From Kordia periserrulae (GTDB lineage: Bacteria; Bacteroidota; Bacteroidia; Flavobacteriales; Flavobacteriaceae): DNA of 64,000 nucleotides. Positions 19,435 to 28,373 of the stretch are shown piece after piece. Positions within the stretch are counted from its first letter, which is position 1. Each line of letters starts with the position of its first letter. The notes beneath the pieces were generated by a model. That model saw only the letters and a list, made by a program, of their open reading frames with translations. It ran no database searches and was not told where the DNA came from. The stretch lies in the NCBI RefSeq assembly GCF_003054265.1, contig NZ_QBKT01000009.1:62001-126000 (forward strand), read 5' to 3'. The position numbers and the translations under genes are program-made.

Positions 19435-20082
19435 ATGAGATATTTTATTCTAATTGTTTTACTCGCATGTTTTTCAAAATCAACTGCACAAGTTCAAAGA
19501 TTTTATTTTGTGGATGACGTAGAAAGCATTGCCTACATTACTATGAATATTTGTGTAGATACAGATGCAAAAGTTAGCAATATTAAATTGGTAGAAGACA
19601 AAACAACCTATGCAAACGATACTTTTATTGAATACATCCGTACAAAATTACAAACGGTTCAATTTAAAGAAAATAGTGATTTAAAAAATACTTGTTTTGA
19701 TGTTTCTGTAAGATTTATAAATAGAAAATATAAAGAAAAAAAGCTGAAAGAAGATGATTGCAGTGCTTGTGAAAAATTTAAAGAAGGCGAATTTCGATAT
19801 GGTGCTGAAGAGTTCAAAGACATAAAAGTAGTTCGCAAGCGTAACATTCAAAAAGAAATTAGAAAAGATAATGTATCTGTTTTCAAAATCACTTGGGTAA
19901 GCAATTGTAGTTATATTTTAACGTATAAAAAAACGTCACACCCAAAAAGGAAACATTTAGTAGATGATGAAATCTATGTAGAAATCATTGATGTATTGAA
20001 CGATGACAGTTACGTATGTAAAATAACAGCGTCTTTCACAAGTGGAATAGATTATGGCATCTTCAAAAAGATAAAAGAATAA
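19435..20082 (+). CDS. Small secreted protein, function unknown
   Basis: The 215-residue protein has a clear signal peptide (FILIVLLACFSKSTAQ) and is predicted periplasmic or outer-membrane associated. Residues about 25-100 (AYITMNICVDTDAKVSNIKL ... FKENSD) loosely resemble the strand-helix-strand layout of TonB C-terminal domains, but there is no partner TonB system here. The C-terminal half is Lys-rich with a CSACEKF motif near 105. I do not recognise a family. It follows the antiporter gene by 24 bp and probably shares its transcript. Confidence 0.65.
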   Translation: MRYFILIVLLACFSKSTAQVQRFYFVDDVESIAYITMNICVDTDAKVSNIKLVEDKTTYANDTFIEYIRTKLQTVQFKENSDLKNTCFDVSVRFINRKYKEKKLKEDDCSACEKFKEGEFRYGAEEFKDIKVVRKRNIQKEIRKDNVSVFKITWVSNCSYILTYKKTSHPKRKHLVDDEIYVEIIDVLNDDSYVCKITASFTSGIDYGIFKKIKE

Positions 20083-20169
20083 GTCGTACATCTTCTTTTC
20101 AGTAAAAAAATCACTGTGATTTTTTAAAACTTAACATGTATTGAAACGATACAGAAAACTGTTTCATAA

Positions 20170-20201
20170 AAAATGGCTTGCAAATTTTTACAAGCCATTT
20201 T
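20170..20201. terminator. Bidirectional terminator between convergent genes
   Basis: AAAATGGCTTG and CAAGCCATTTT form an 11-bp stem with a 10-nt loop. The A/T flanks allow use on both strands: by the secreted-protein gene on plus and the GSII gene on minus. Confidence 0.8.
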
Positions 20202-20228
20202 CAATAATTTGATTATGAACGTATCTGC

Positions 20229-21245
20229 TTAAAATCCTGCAGATTTTACAGTTTTAATAATTCTTCCTGCAATCTTATACGGATCACCGTTAGAAGCTGG
20301 TCTTCTATCTTCCAACCAACCTTTCCAACCTTTCTCTACCGTAATAATTGGAATACGGATAGAAGCACCACGGTCAGAAATACCATAGCTAAAGTCATCA
20401 ATAGAAGCTGTTTCGTGGTCACCTGTCAAACGTTGATCGTTAAACTCACCATACACTGCAATGTGTTCTTTTACTACAGGTCTGAATGCTTCACAAATTT
20501 GCTCATATACTTCTCGACTTCCACAGGTTCTCAACGTTGTATTAGAGAAGTTTGCGTGCATACCAGAACCGTTCCAGTCCATATCTTTACCTAATGGTTT
20601 TGGGTGATACTCAATATAGTATCCGTATTTCTCTGTCAAACGATCTAATAAATAACGCGCTACCCAAATTTCATCACCAGCTTTCTTTGCACCTTTGGCA
20701 AACAATTGAAATTCCCACTGTCCAGAAGCTACCTCTTGGTTAATTCCTTCAAAGTTCAATCCTGCATCAATACATAAATTTGCGTGCTCTTCTACGAAAT
20801 CTCTTCCGTGCGTATTTTTTCCTCCAACAGAACAATAGTACAATCCTTGTGGTGCAGGATATCCACCAATTGGGAATCCTAACGGCAATTGTGTCTTTTT
20901 GTCCATGATGAAATATTCTTGCTCAAATCCAAACCAGTAATCGTTGTCTTCGTCTTCAATCGTAGCTCTTCCGTTTGAAACGTGTGGCGTTCCATCTGCA
21001 TTTAAAACCTCTGTCATTACCAAATATCCATCTCTACGTGCAGGATCAGGATAAATAGCAACAGGCTTCAACAAACAATCAGACGATCCACCTTCGGCTT
21101 GCTTTGTAGACGATCCGTCAAAAGACCAGATTGGACAATCTTCTAATTTTCCACTAAAATTCTCCTCAACTTTAGTTTTACTTCTCATATTTTGCGTTGG
21201 AAAATATCCGTCCAACCAAATGTATTCTAATTTAGATTTGCTCAT
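20229..21245 (-). CDS. glnA: Glutamine synthetase type II (eukaryote-like)
   Basis: The enzyme makes glutamine from glutamate, ammonia and ATP in the cytoplasm. The protein is 338 residues from the ATG at 21245 (MSKSKLEY). The longer start at 21260 is less likely because it lies only about 17 bp from the -7 promoter box. Type II hallmarks are present: WSFDGSSTKQAEGGSSDCLL, the catalytic loop FEQEYFIMD, GINQEVASGQWEFQ, and the C-terminal RRPASNGDPY. The length matches the short beta-grasp type II enzymes, not the 470-aa type I or 730-aa type III enzymes. A type III enzyme is encoded divergently 194 bp away, so this strain carries two different glutamine synthetases side by side. Confidence 0.95.
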   Translation of the reverse strand: MSKSKLEYIWLDGYFPTQNMRSKTKVEENFSGKLEDCPIWSFDGSSTKQAEGGSSDCLLKPVAIYPDPARRDGYLVMTEVLNADGTPHVSNGRATIEDEDNDYWFGFEQEYFIMDKKTQLPLGFPIGGYPAPQGLYYCSVGGKNTHGRDFVEEHANLCIDAGLNFEGINQEVASGQWEFQLFAKGAKKAGDEIWVARYLLDRLTEKYGYYIEYHPKPLGKDMDWNGSGMHANFSNTTLRTCGSREVYEQICEAFRPVVKEHIAVYGEFNDQRLTGDHETASIDDFSYGISDRGASIRIPIITVEKGWKGWLEDRRPASNGDPYKIAGRIIKTVKSAGF

Positions 21246-21277
21246 AATATTGAAATTCACATTAATAAATTCGCAGG

Positions 21278-21285
21278 CAAATATA
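21278..21285 (-). promoter_or_regulatory. -7 element of the GSII gene
   Basis: TATATTTG on the minus strand matches TAnnTTTG and supports the start at 21245. The 11-mer AAATTCACATT occurs in the leader (21253-21263) and again before the divergent GSIII gene (21394-21404). Confidence 0.65.
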
Positions 21286-21413
21286 ATTTAATTTTGAAAA
21301 ATACCTTATTGAAATATAGGTTAAGTTTGTGTAAATTATTAAATATTTATTAACAACCCCCATTTTTTTAGGGGTGTAATTGTTTATATCTTAAAATTCA
21401 CATTCGAAATTAA

Positions 21414-21421
21414 TATATTTG
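21414..21421 (+). promoter_or_regulatory. -7 element of the GSIII gene
   Basis: TATATTTG followed by GC and an A-run matches the flavobacterial promoter consensus, 17 bp before the ATG at 21439. Confidence 0.7.
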
Positions 21422-21438
21422 CAAAAAAAGAACATACT

Positions 21439-23622
21439 ATGTCTACACTCAGATTTAATGCTTTAAAAGAAACTTTACACCGAACGCCTGTTGAAATACC
21501 GCAAAAAGGACGTCGCTCCGAAATATTCGGTGATAATGTATTTAATGAACACGCAATGCTGCAGCATTTAACCAAAGATGCGTACAAAAGCGTGATGAAT
21601 GCGATTGAATTTGGAACAAAAATCGAGCGAAAAATTGCAGACCATATTTCTACAGGAATGAAAGAATGGGCAATTAGCAAAGGTGCCACGCATTACACAC
21701 ACTGGTTTCAACCGTTAACAGGTGCAACCGCCGAAAAACACGATGCGTTTTTTGAAACCATCGGAAACGGTCGCGCTATGGAAAAATTTGATGGTGGACA
21801 ATTGGTACAGCAAGAACCAGACGCGTCAAGCTTTCCAAATGGAGGCATCAGAAATACGTTTGAAGCGCGTGGATATACTGCGTGGGATCCAACGTCACCA
21901 GCATTTATATACGGAACAACACTATGTATTCCGACGATTTTTGTGGCGTACACAGGTGAAGCGTTGGACAATAAAGCGCCGTTATTACGCGCATTACAAG
22001 CGGTAGACCAAGCTGCGACGGCGGTGTGTAAATACTTTGATAAAAATGTTTCTAAAGTCAATGCCTCATTAGGTTGGGAACAAGAATATTTCTTAATTGA
22101 TGCGGCGTTGGCTGCTGCCAGACCAGATATTACCCTTACGGGAAGAACCTTATTAGGACATTCTCCCGCAAAGGGACAACAACTAGACGATCACTATTTT
22201 GGCTCAATTCCAAACAGAGTAATGAACTTTATGCGCGATTTGGAAAACGAATGCATGCTGTTGGGAATTCCAGTAAAAACGCGTCATAACGAAGTAGCTC
22301 CAAATCAATTTGAGTTGGCACCAATTTTTGAAGAAGCCAACTTGGCAGTAGATCACAATTCCTTATTGATGGACGTGATGGAAAAAGTATCGCAACGTCA
22401 TAAATTTAAAGTGTTGTTTCACGAAAAACCGTTTGCAGGCATTAACGGTTCTGGGAAACACAATAACTGGTCGTTGGCAACCAATACAGGTGTGAATTTG
22501 TTAAGTCCAGGAAAAACCCCGATGAAAAATTTACAATTCTTAACCTTTTTTGTTAATACGATAAAAGCGGTTCACGACAATGAAGAATTGATTAGAGCTT
22601 CCATTGCCAGCGCGAGCAACGATCATCGTTTGGGAGCCAATGAAGCACCGCCAGCCATTATTTCAGTATTTATCGGTTCGCAATTATCTGCGGTGTTGGA
22701 TGAATTGGAAAACGTGACCAAAGGAAAACTATCTCCACAAGAAAAAACAGACTTGAAACTCAATATTGTTGGTAAAATTCCAGAAATTCTTTTAGACAAT
22801 ACGGACAGAAACCGAACATCACCATTTGCCTTTACAGGAAATAAATTTGAATTGCGTGCCGTAGGTTCGTGGTCCAACTGTGCAGGTCCAATGACGGTTT
22901 TAAACACGATTATCGCGAAGCAATTAAAAGATTTTAAAGCAGAAGTGGATGCGTTGGTTGATGGCAAAGGATTGAAAAAAGACGAAGCCATTTTCAATAT
23001 TTTACGTGAATATATCAAAGCGTCTAAAAAAATACGTTTTGAAGGAAACGGCTATGGAGAAGCTTGGGAAAAAGAAGCTGCCAAACGCGGATTGAGCAAC
23101 AACAAAACCACACCTGAAGCTTTAAAAGCACAAATTTCAAAGCAAGCGTTGTCACTTTACGAAGAAATGAACGTGATGAGCAAAGTAGAGGTAGAAGCGC
23201 GCCATGAAATTGAATTGGAAGAATATATATTACGCATTCAAATTGAAAGTCGCGTGTTGGGCGATATTGCTCGAAATCACGTCATTCCAACAGCGATTGG
23301 ATACCAAAACACCTTGATTGAAAACGTAAGCGGACTCAAAGAAATTTTCGGAAAAGAATTTAAAGCACTTGCAGCTGAACAAATTGATTTGATTGAACGC
23401 ATTTCAAAACACATTGCAGGCATCAATTCAAAAGTCAACGAAATGATTGAAGAACGCAAAAAAGCAAACAAACTCAGCGGACAAAAAGCTGCAGAAGCCT
23501 ATTGCAACATGGTAAAACCATACTTTGAAGAAATTCGCTATCACTGTGATAAATTGGAATTGCTAGTCGATGATAATTTGTGGCCATTGGTAAAATATAG
23601 AGAGTTGTTGTTTACGAGATAG
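21439..23622 (+). CDS. glnN: Glutamine synthetase type III
   Basis: The 727-residue protein has the length and sequence landmarks of type III glutamine synthetase, the large dodecameric form common in Bacteroidota and cyanobacteria. Visible motifs are THWFQPLTGATAEKHD near 95-110, WEQEYFLID near 213-221, NEVAPNQFELAP near 285-296, and HEKPFAGINGSGKHNNWS near 330-347. The C-terminal third is helical (KQALSLYEEMNVMSKVEVEA onward), as is usual for the type. It has its own promoter and is divergent from the type II gene, so both are probably controlled by nitrogen status. No other nitrogen gene is nearby. Confidence 0.95.
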   Translation: MSTLRFNALKETLHRTPVEIPQKGRRSEIFGDNVFNEHAMLQHLTKDAYKSVMNAIEFGTKIERKIADHISTGMKEWAISKGATHYTHWFQPLTGATAEKHDAFFETIGNGRAMEKFDGGQLVQQEPDASSFPNGGIRNTFEARGYTAWDPTSPAFIYGTTLCIPTIFVAYTGEALDNKAPLLRALQAVDQAATAVCKYFDKNVSKVNASLGWEQEYFLIDAALAAARPDITLTGRTLLGHSPAKGQQLDDHYFGSIPNRVMNFMRDLENECMLLGIPVKTRHNEVAPNQFELAPIFEEANLAVDHNSLLMDVMEKVSQRHKFKVLFHEKPFAGINGSGKHNNWSLATNTGVNLLSPGKTPMKNLQFLTFFVNTIKAVHDNEELIRASIASASNDHRLGANEAPPAIISVFIGSQLSAVLDELENVTKGKLSPQEKTDLKLNIVGKIPEILLDNTDRNRTSPFAFTGNKFELRAVGSWSNCAGPMTVLNTIIAKQLKDFKAEVDALVDGKGLKKDEAIFNILREYIKASKKIRFEGNGYGEAWEKEAAKRGLSNNKTTPEALKAQISKQALSLYEEMNVMSKVEVEARHEIELEEYILRIQIESRVLGDIARNHVIPTAIGYQNTLIENVSGLKEIFGKEFKALAAEQIDLIERISKHIAGINSKVNEMIEERKKANKLSGQKAAEAYCNMVKPYFEEIRYHCDKLELLVDDNLWPLVKYRELLFTR

Positions 23623-23953
23623 ATTGTTAGATGCGGCTTCGCCTTTTAGAATTTTAGACGCGCTGTCGCTTTTGGTATTGGCTTCACCTTTTGGTCACGC
23701 TTTGCTTTGGTATCGCTTCGCTCTTGGTCGGTGAGTTTTGATAGTAATTTATACATTTTCAACAATACTTCTCTGCGAGGAGTTTGCGACGCGGCAGTCT
23801 GTTACTGAGTTTACTTAGAATTTTCTTTGAAACAGATTGTCGCGAATTTTAAAATGTAAAACTCAAAATGAAAAAGTACTTTTAATCAATAACCAAGTTA
23901 GAAAGTGAAAAGTGAAGAGAAATGACAAATTGACAAAAAACAAATAAAAAAAA
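23623..23953. other. Non-coding gap with short degenerate GCTTCGC-type repeats
   Basis: From about 23632 to 23730 related heptamers recur (GCTTCGC, GCTGTCGC, GCTTCACC, GCTTTGC, GCTTCGC), mostly separated by CTTTTGG-like spacers. No open reading frame is supported. The rest is AT-rich sequence leading to the GNAT gene. Confidence 0.5.
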
Positions 23954-24400
23954 ATGACCATCAAAAGAACCAACTCTAACAACCAAGACTTTGTCAATTT
24001 AGTCAAGGAATTGGACGCGTTTTTAAGTGTTAAAAATGGTGACAGTGACGCTTTTTACAGTCAGTTCAATGGTTTGGAAGCTTTACAACATGTCGTGGTT
24101 TTATATGTTGATGAAATTCCGGTAGGTTGTGGTGCAATTAAGCAATACAATGAACATACGGTTGAGGTAAAGCGGATGTATGTACGTCAACAATTGCAAG
24201 GAAAAAACTTAGGTGAAAAGATTTTAACCGAACTCGAAATGTGGGCAAATGAACTTGGAAACACACGTTGCATTCTCGAAACAGGAACCATGTTGCCAGA
24301 AGCGATTCGTTTTTATGAAAAGCATAACTATCAACGCATTCCAAATTATGATCAATACATTGGTGCGCCTGAAAGTGTGTGTTTTGAGAAGTTATTGTAA
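23954..24400 (+). CDS. GNAT-family N-acetyltransferase
   Basis: The 148-residue protein has the standard GNAT layout: a beta strand with VVLYVDEIPVGCGAIK near 50-65, the catalytic strand VEVKRMYV near 74-81, the acetyl-CoA pyrophosphate loop QLQGKNLGEKILTEL (Q/RxxGxG/A type) near 84-98, and the terminal AIRFYEKHNYQRI motif. It acetylates an amine on an unknown small molecule or protein using acetyl-CoA. The start ATG follows an A-rich leader. The convergent membrane gene downstream ends 4 bp after it. Confidence 0.88.
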   Translation: MTIKRTNSNNQDFVNLVKELDAFLSVKNGDSDAFYSQFNGLEALQHVVVLYVDEIPVGCGAIKQYNEHTVEVKRMYVRQQLQGKNLGEKILTELEMWANELGNTRCILETGTMLPEAIRFYEKHNYQRIPNYDQYIGAPESVCFEKLL

Positions 24401-24403
24401 TAA

Positions 24404-25009
24404 CTATTCTTGCTTTTTTTCCTTCGGATTATAAATAACAATCACTTGAATAATAATAGCCAACACAACCAATATATAAATCTCCATTTGGGTAAATAAT
24501 TCTACCGATTCAATGGCTTGTTTGCTAATAGACATTTGTCGACTTCCTTCAGAAATTTGTATTTGCGCCAAATCATCTAAATTATTCTCAAGAGCGGAAA
24601 TTTGACCTGAAGCTTTCAGTTTATTTTGAGAATTAAAATCAATTCCGTTAGCTTCTATAGTAGTTAAAGAACTAAAATTCTTTTTAAAATTTTTAAAAAC
24701 ATTTTCTTCTACATCTGTCAACTTCGTTTTTTCAAATCGATCCACCAAGCTTTCAATTTGTTGATTTACGGCTTTATTTTTTTGACTAAAAAACAACGAA
24801 TCATTTGTGGCAAGCGCAATTTCTTTTTTATGAATGGCTTTTGAGATTTTAAAAATAAGGTCTTTTGCTATCAATCGATCTTCATAAATAGTTACTACAG
24901 AATCTTTTACGCGAACAAAATTATTCTTGTCAATCAAATTCGTAGCAATGATTAAAACAAACACCATTAAAATTCCGAGAATCCATTTTACCTTATCCAA
25001 TAACGCCAT
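24404..25009 (-). CDS. Membrane protein with four-helix-bundle MCP-like sensor domain
   Basis: The 201-residue protein has an N-terminal membrane segment (WILGILMVFVLIIATNLI, about 9-26), a helical periplasmic domain of about 140 residues resembling the 4HB_MCP sensor family (YEDRLIAKDLIFKISKAIH), and a second membrane segment near 174-193 (IYILVVLAIIIQVIVIY). It ends with a short Lys-rich tail, without HAMP, kinase or methyl-accepting domains. It thus looks like a free-standing sensor head. A partner signalling protein is not in the immediate neighbourhood. The role is unknown. Confidence 0.75.
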   Translation of the reverse strand: MALLDKVKWILGILMVFVLIIATNLIDKNNFVRVKDSVVTIYEDRLIAKDLIFKISKAIHKKEIALATNDSLFFSQKNKAVNQQIESLVDRFEKTKLTDVEENVFKNFKKNFSSLTTIEANGIDFNSQNKLKASGQISALENNLDDLAQIQISEGSRQMSISKQAIESVELFTQMEIYILVVLAIIIQVIVIYNPKEKKQE

Positions 25010-25183
25010 AAAATATAAAGTTTAGTTGTACAAAAAATATCTTCTCAAAATAGACAAAAAAAGCATCTCAGACAAGAGGAAACTTAAAACTTTACACTCG
25101 AATTACAAATGAAAATCTTCCTCTAGAAAGAGATCTTCACAATTTTTATGAAGTGATACATTTATGGTTTTCGCTGAAAAAAG

Positions 25184-25191
25184 TATCTTTG
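25184..25191 (+). promoter_or_regulatory. -7 element of purM
   Basis: TATCTTTG matches TAnnTTTG and lies 18 bp before the ATG at 25210. It excludes the upstream in-frame start at 25153, which would begin before the promoter. Confidence 0.7.
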
Positions 25192-25209
25192 CAACACAAC
25201 AACACTACT

Positions 25210-26391
25210 ATGAGTCAAGAAGTATCAAAACGCTATGCAATGCGTGGCGTTTCGGCATCGAAAGAAGATGTACACAATGCAATAAAAAACATTGATAAAG
25301 GATTGTTCCCAAAAGCATTCTGCAAAATTGTTCCCGATTATTTAACGAATGATGATGATTACTGTTTAATAATGCACGCGGATGGCGCAGGTACAAAATC
25401 GTCGCTCGCATACATGTATTGGAAAGAAACTGGCGATATTTCTGTGTGGAAAGGCATTGCGCAAGATGCACTAATCATGAATATTGACGATTTGTTGTGC
25501 GTGGGCGCGACAGATAATATCATGTTATCATCCACCATTGGAAGAAATAAAAACAACATTCCCGGCGAAGTCATTTCCGCGATTATCAACGGAAGTGAAG
25601 AATTGATTCAAGAGTTGAAAGAATTTGGTGTTACGATTCATTCCACAGGTGGCGAAACAGCAGATGTGGGCGATTTGGTACGCACGATTATTGTCGATTC
25701 AACGGTAACGGCTCGCATGAAGCGAAAAGATGTCATTGACAATGCCAATATCAAAGCTGGCGATGTCATTGTCGGATTGGCTTCTTTTGGACAAGCAACC
25801 TACGAAAAAGAATACAACGGCGGGATGGGAAGCAACGGATTAACATCTGCACGCCACGATGTATTTCACAACTATTTAGCAGCAAAATACCCTGAAAGTT
25901 TTGACAATGCGGTGCCAAGCGATTTGGTCTATTCTGGAAACACAAAATTAACAGACGCTGTCGAAAACGCACCAATCGATGCTGGAAAACTAGTATTGTC
26001 ACCAACGCGAACGTACGCGCCAATCATTAAAAGTATTTTAAGCAAATATACTTCTAACGACATTCACGGAATGGTACATTGCAGCGGCGGCGCGCAAACC
26101 AAAATATTGCATTTTGTGGAAGACCTGCATATCATTAAAGATACGATGTTTGACATTCCGCCATTATTCAAGTTGATTCAGGAGCAATCCAATACGGATT
26201 GGAAAGAAATGTACCAAGTGTTTAATTGTGGTCACAGAATGGAATTGTATGTTGCTCCAGAAATTGCCGAAGATATTATTGCGATTTCAAAATCGTACAA
26301 TGTAGACGCGCAAATTGTTGGTCGCGTGGAAGCTTCTGAACAAAAAAAACTAACCATTTCAAGTTCGTACGGAACGTTTGAATATCAGTAA
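25210..26391 (+). CDS. purM: Phosphoribosylformylglycinamidine cyclo-ligase (AIR synthetase)
   Basis: The enzyme closes the imidazole ring in purine synthesis, converting FGAM and ATP to AIR in the cytoplasm. From the ATG at 25210 (MSQEVSKRYAMRGVSA) the protein is 393 residues, the longer Bacteroidota form. Motifs: HADGAGTKSSLAY near 56-68, DALIMNIDDLLCVGA near 87-101, GGETADVGDLVRT near 145-157, and GLTSARHD near 205-212. The OB-fold protein gene begins 30 bp downstream on the same strand. Confidence 0.93.
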   Translation: MSQEVSKRYAMRGVSASKEDVHNAIKNIDKGLFPKAFCKIVPDYLTNDDDYCLIMHADGAGTKSSLAYMYWKETGDISVWKGIAQDALIMNIDDLLCVGATDNIMLSSTIGRNKNNIPGEVISAIINGSEELIQELKEFGVTIHSTGGETADVGDLVRTIIVDSTVTARMKRKDVIDNANIKAGDVIVGLASFGQATYEKEYNGGMGSNGLTSARHDVFHNYLAAKYPESFDNAVPSDLVYSGNTKLTDAVENAPIDAGKLVLSPTRTYAPIIKSILSKYTSNDIHGMVHCSGGAQTKILHFVEDLHIIKDTMFDIPPLFKLIQEQSNTDWKEMYQVFNCGHRMELYVAPEIAEDIIAISKSYNVDAQIVGRVEASEQKKLTISSSYGTFEYQ

Positions 26392-26421
26392 CATTTATTT
26401 CACATAAAAACTAAAAAAATC

Positions 26422-26814
26422 ATGACATTACCTAAAAAAAAGTTTCTTATCATTACTTTCTTAATATCATTTGCATTGGCATTTATCGTGGCATATTCAC
26501 TCATGGGCGAACCAGATATTACGGATGTTGAAGCGACCTATTCAGGAAGTACAGAACAATTTTTAAGTACCATCAAGACAAATCCAGAAGACTGGACAAA
26601 AAACCAAAAAGTAGTCACGCTTACAGGAATCATCACTTCGAAAGATAAAAAAGGCGTTTTGCTTGACGATAGCGTGTATTTCCGATTTGCAGAAGGGACA
26701 TCGACAGACGAGTTCAAAAAAGGCGAAAAGGTAAAAGTAAAAGGAAGCGTGATGAGTTATGATGCTATTTTGGAGGAATTAAAACTTCAAAATGCCGTGT
26801 TGGTGAAGAAATAA
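26422..26814 (+). CDS. Membrane-anchored OB-fold (tRNA_anti-like) protein
   Basis: The 130-residue protein has an N-terminal hydrophobic anchor (FLIITFLISFALAFIVAYSL, about 8-27) and a C-terminal domain of about 90 residues (VVTLTGIITSKDKKGVLLDDSVYFRF, then GEKVKVKGSVMSYDAILEELKLQNAVL) typical of tRNA_anti-like OB-fold proteins. A paralogue of 133 residues lies at 42024-42425 inside an envelope operon. A nucleic-acid role is unlikely given the anchor; the function is unknown. It is 30 bp after purM and probably co-transcribed. Confidence 0.75.
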   Translation: MTLPKKKFLIITFLISFALAFIVAYSLMGEPDITDVEATYSGSTEQFLSTIKTNPEDWTKNQKVVTLTGIITSKDKKGVLLDDSVYFRFAEGTSTDEFKKGEKVKVKGSVMSYDAILEELKLQNAVLVKK

Positions 26815-27140
26815 CTTTTGATTTACGATTTTTGATTTTTTGAGGCGGTAGTTTTTTCGATTTCTATCGAAATATATTTTCAATTGTAAATAAAAACCCA
26901 TTGGTACATTTTCAAATTATCAAATTTGCCTATTAAAAAGGCGTCAGTTCAAGTAAAATTCTGAAAAGAATTTTGTGTCGAGAACTACTTCGAAATCCAC
27001 ACGTTTATTACGAGTAAAAACATTCAAAAAAAAATAGCTAATCTTCTAAAAATTAATAAGAAACGAAAAGCGAACCTAAGTTCAGTCATGGTCGGAAGAT
27101 TTTTTCTTCCAACCATGACTGACTAAAGTTTACTTAAAAT
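26815..27140. other. Non-coding gap with two hairpins
   Basis: One hairpin, AAAATTC/GAATTTT at 26955-26974, lies between AGTTC (26946) and GAACT (26982). A second, much longer one occupies 27083-27121. No gene is supported. Confidence 0.4.
27083..27121. repeat. Long near-perfect inverted repeat after a peptide precursor gene
   Basis: Two 17-nt arms (CAGTCATGGTCGGAAGA and its complement with one mismatch) enclose five T. It begins 20 bp beyond the stop of the minus-strand precursor gene. No long T-run follows, so it may protect the mRNA end and not act as a simple terminator. Confidence 0.7.
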
Positions 27141-27368
27141 TTAACATTGATATCTAGTATCCACATCACAATATGAACATACTCCATTAGCATATGTTTC
27201 TCCAGAATGAGTTGTAAAAGTATCGCAACCATCCAATGTCTTTGGCGCAATATCACAAGCCTCACAATTAGAATATTCACGGCTAACTGGTGTTTCCCCT
27301 CCATAAATTTGAAATTTTGAAACAAGCCTTTTGTTAAGCTTTAACGATTTTAAATTCTTTTTTTTCAT
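27141..27368 (-). CDS. Orphan Cys-rich RiPP precursor (class I lanthipeptide-type leader)
   Basis: The 75-residue peptide begins MKKKNLKSLKLNKRLVSKF and then IYGG, matching the Bacteroidota leader style (LKLNKxxVSxL...GG) that family models call class I lanthipeptide. The core after GG is about 50 residues with six Cys, including CEAC and CSYC pairs, and several Ser/Thr. No lanthionine synthetase, cyclase or transporter is within the window. Four more precursors of related type lie at 43.4-44.9 kb. It could instead be a small zinc-binding peptide. Its flanks hold a long hairpin but no clear promoter. Confidence 0.65.
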   Translation of the reverse strand: MKKKNLKSLKLNKRLVSKFQIYGGETPVSREYSNCEACDIAPKTLDGCDTFTTHSGETYANGVCSYCDVDTRYQC

Positions 27369-27560
27369 AATAAATGATTTTAAAGATTAAACATGTGAGC
27401 AAGTAACAATAAAAAGTAAGTACGAAAAAGGAATGTATTTGATGCTTTATAAAGTATCAAACTAATAAAACAGTAGAATCAAAGAACATTATATTTGCAG
27501 TGATTACATAACAAAAGCAAAAGAATTACTAAATGATTTTAGTAGTTTAAGCTGTAAATA

Positions 27561-28070
27561 TCAATCTAAATGAGCAGTGATTTTTTCCGTTGCTGCATAT
27601 TCCGAAAACTCCCGCAACAACAATTGCAATTTCGGATTGATAAACTGTTCGCAAAACGGCTTTTTGGGATTGGAATAATAATAATTCGTGATTTCTTCGC
27701 GGGAAGCTGTAAACGCAACAAAAGGCAATACTTGTGTGATGATGTTTGCTTCAAAATCTGCTTGCAACTCAGTGAGTAGCTTTCGTAAAACCGTTTCTTG
27801 TTCCGCATTGTAAAAATACATGGCAGAACGGTACTTTGTACGCATCGAATGTTGTACAGTCGATTTGTGCGTGCGCAGATGAATTTCTACGAGCACTTTC
27901 AACGGAATTTCTTCAGCATCAAACTGTACAATGACAGCTTCCGAAAATGTATTATTTTCTCCATCAGATTGTACCCAACCTTGCGCCACATCTTTCACGC
28001 CAACAAGCGACTGAAAAACTGCTTCTGTACACCAATGACAACCTCCGCCAAACGCAACTTTCTGAATCAT
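27561..28070 (-). CDS. msrA: Peptide-methionine (S)-S-oxide reductase
   Basis: The enzyme repairs methionine S-sulfoxide in proteins using a catalytic Cys. The active-site motif reads GGGCHWCTEAVF, with Cys at about residue 10 (family consensus GCFWC, here GCHWC). Further landmarks are FDAEEIPLKVLVEIHLRTHKST (the usual FDP...F...H.PT region) and SAMYF. From the ATG at 28070 (MIQKVAFGGG) the protein is 169 residues, normal for the family. The longer start at 28085 adds five unconserved residues. It is a single gene. Confidence 0.92.
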   Translation of the reverse strand: MIQKVAFGGGCHWCTEAVFQSLVGVKDVAQGWVQSDGENNTFSEAVIVQFDAEEIPLKVLVEIHLRTHKSTVQHSMRTKYRSAMYFYNAEQETVLRKLLTELQADFEANIITQVLPFVAFTASREEITNYYYSNPKKPFCEQFINPKLQLLLREFSEYAATEKITAHLD

Positions 28071-28373
28071 ACTACAAAAATACAAAACAACTTTTAGTTG
28101 TCAGAATTGTACAATACTATCGTTTCGAAATCGAAATAGTGACGTTTAAAGTTTTGATATTCAAAAATTTAGGATGTCTAAATACGGTTGTAAAAAAACC
28201 GACATCCTGTCGGAAAAGTGATAGTAATAAACGGTTTTGTTATATCGTCTTGCAGATTTTGCCGCTATTTTTGCTGTATAAAACTAAAACCTACCTCGCT
28301 CTTAAATTAGTATTGAATTAATACCGCCTACGTAAACTATATAAATAAAGAATCAATTTTAATACTAAATATA
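28071..28373. other. Non-coding gap before the first LRR gene
   Basis: A CCGACA-tcc-TGTCGG hairpin sits at 28199-28213. The leader ends with TACTAAATATA (28363-28373) directly against the ATG at 28374; the same decamer TACTAAATAT precedes two more genes of this island (34872, 38037). No gene is supported. Confidence 0.45.

Noticed and set aside
25153-25209. Upstream in-frame start of purM
   Set aside because: It begins before the TATCTTTG promoter box at 25184, so it cannot be in the transcript.
27490-27497. Plus-strand TATATTTG suggesting a promoter
   Set aside because: No plus-strand gene follows for about 870 bp and it points into the msrA gene's opposite strand. An antisense RNA cannot be excluded, but nothing supports it.
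27570-28097. Plus-strand reading frames across the msrA region
   Set aside because: They are antisense shadows of msrA, without protein-like composition or a start context.
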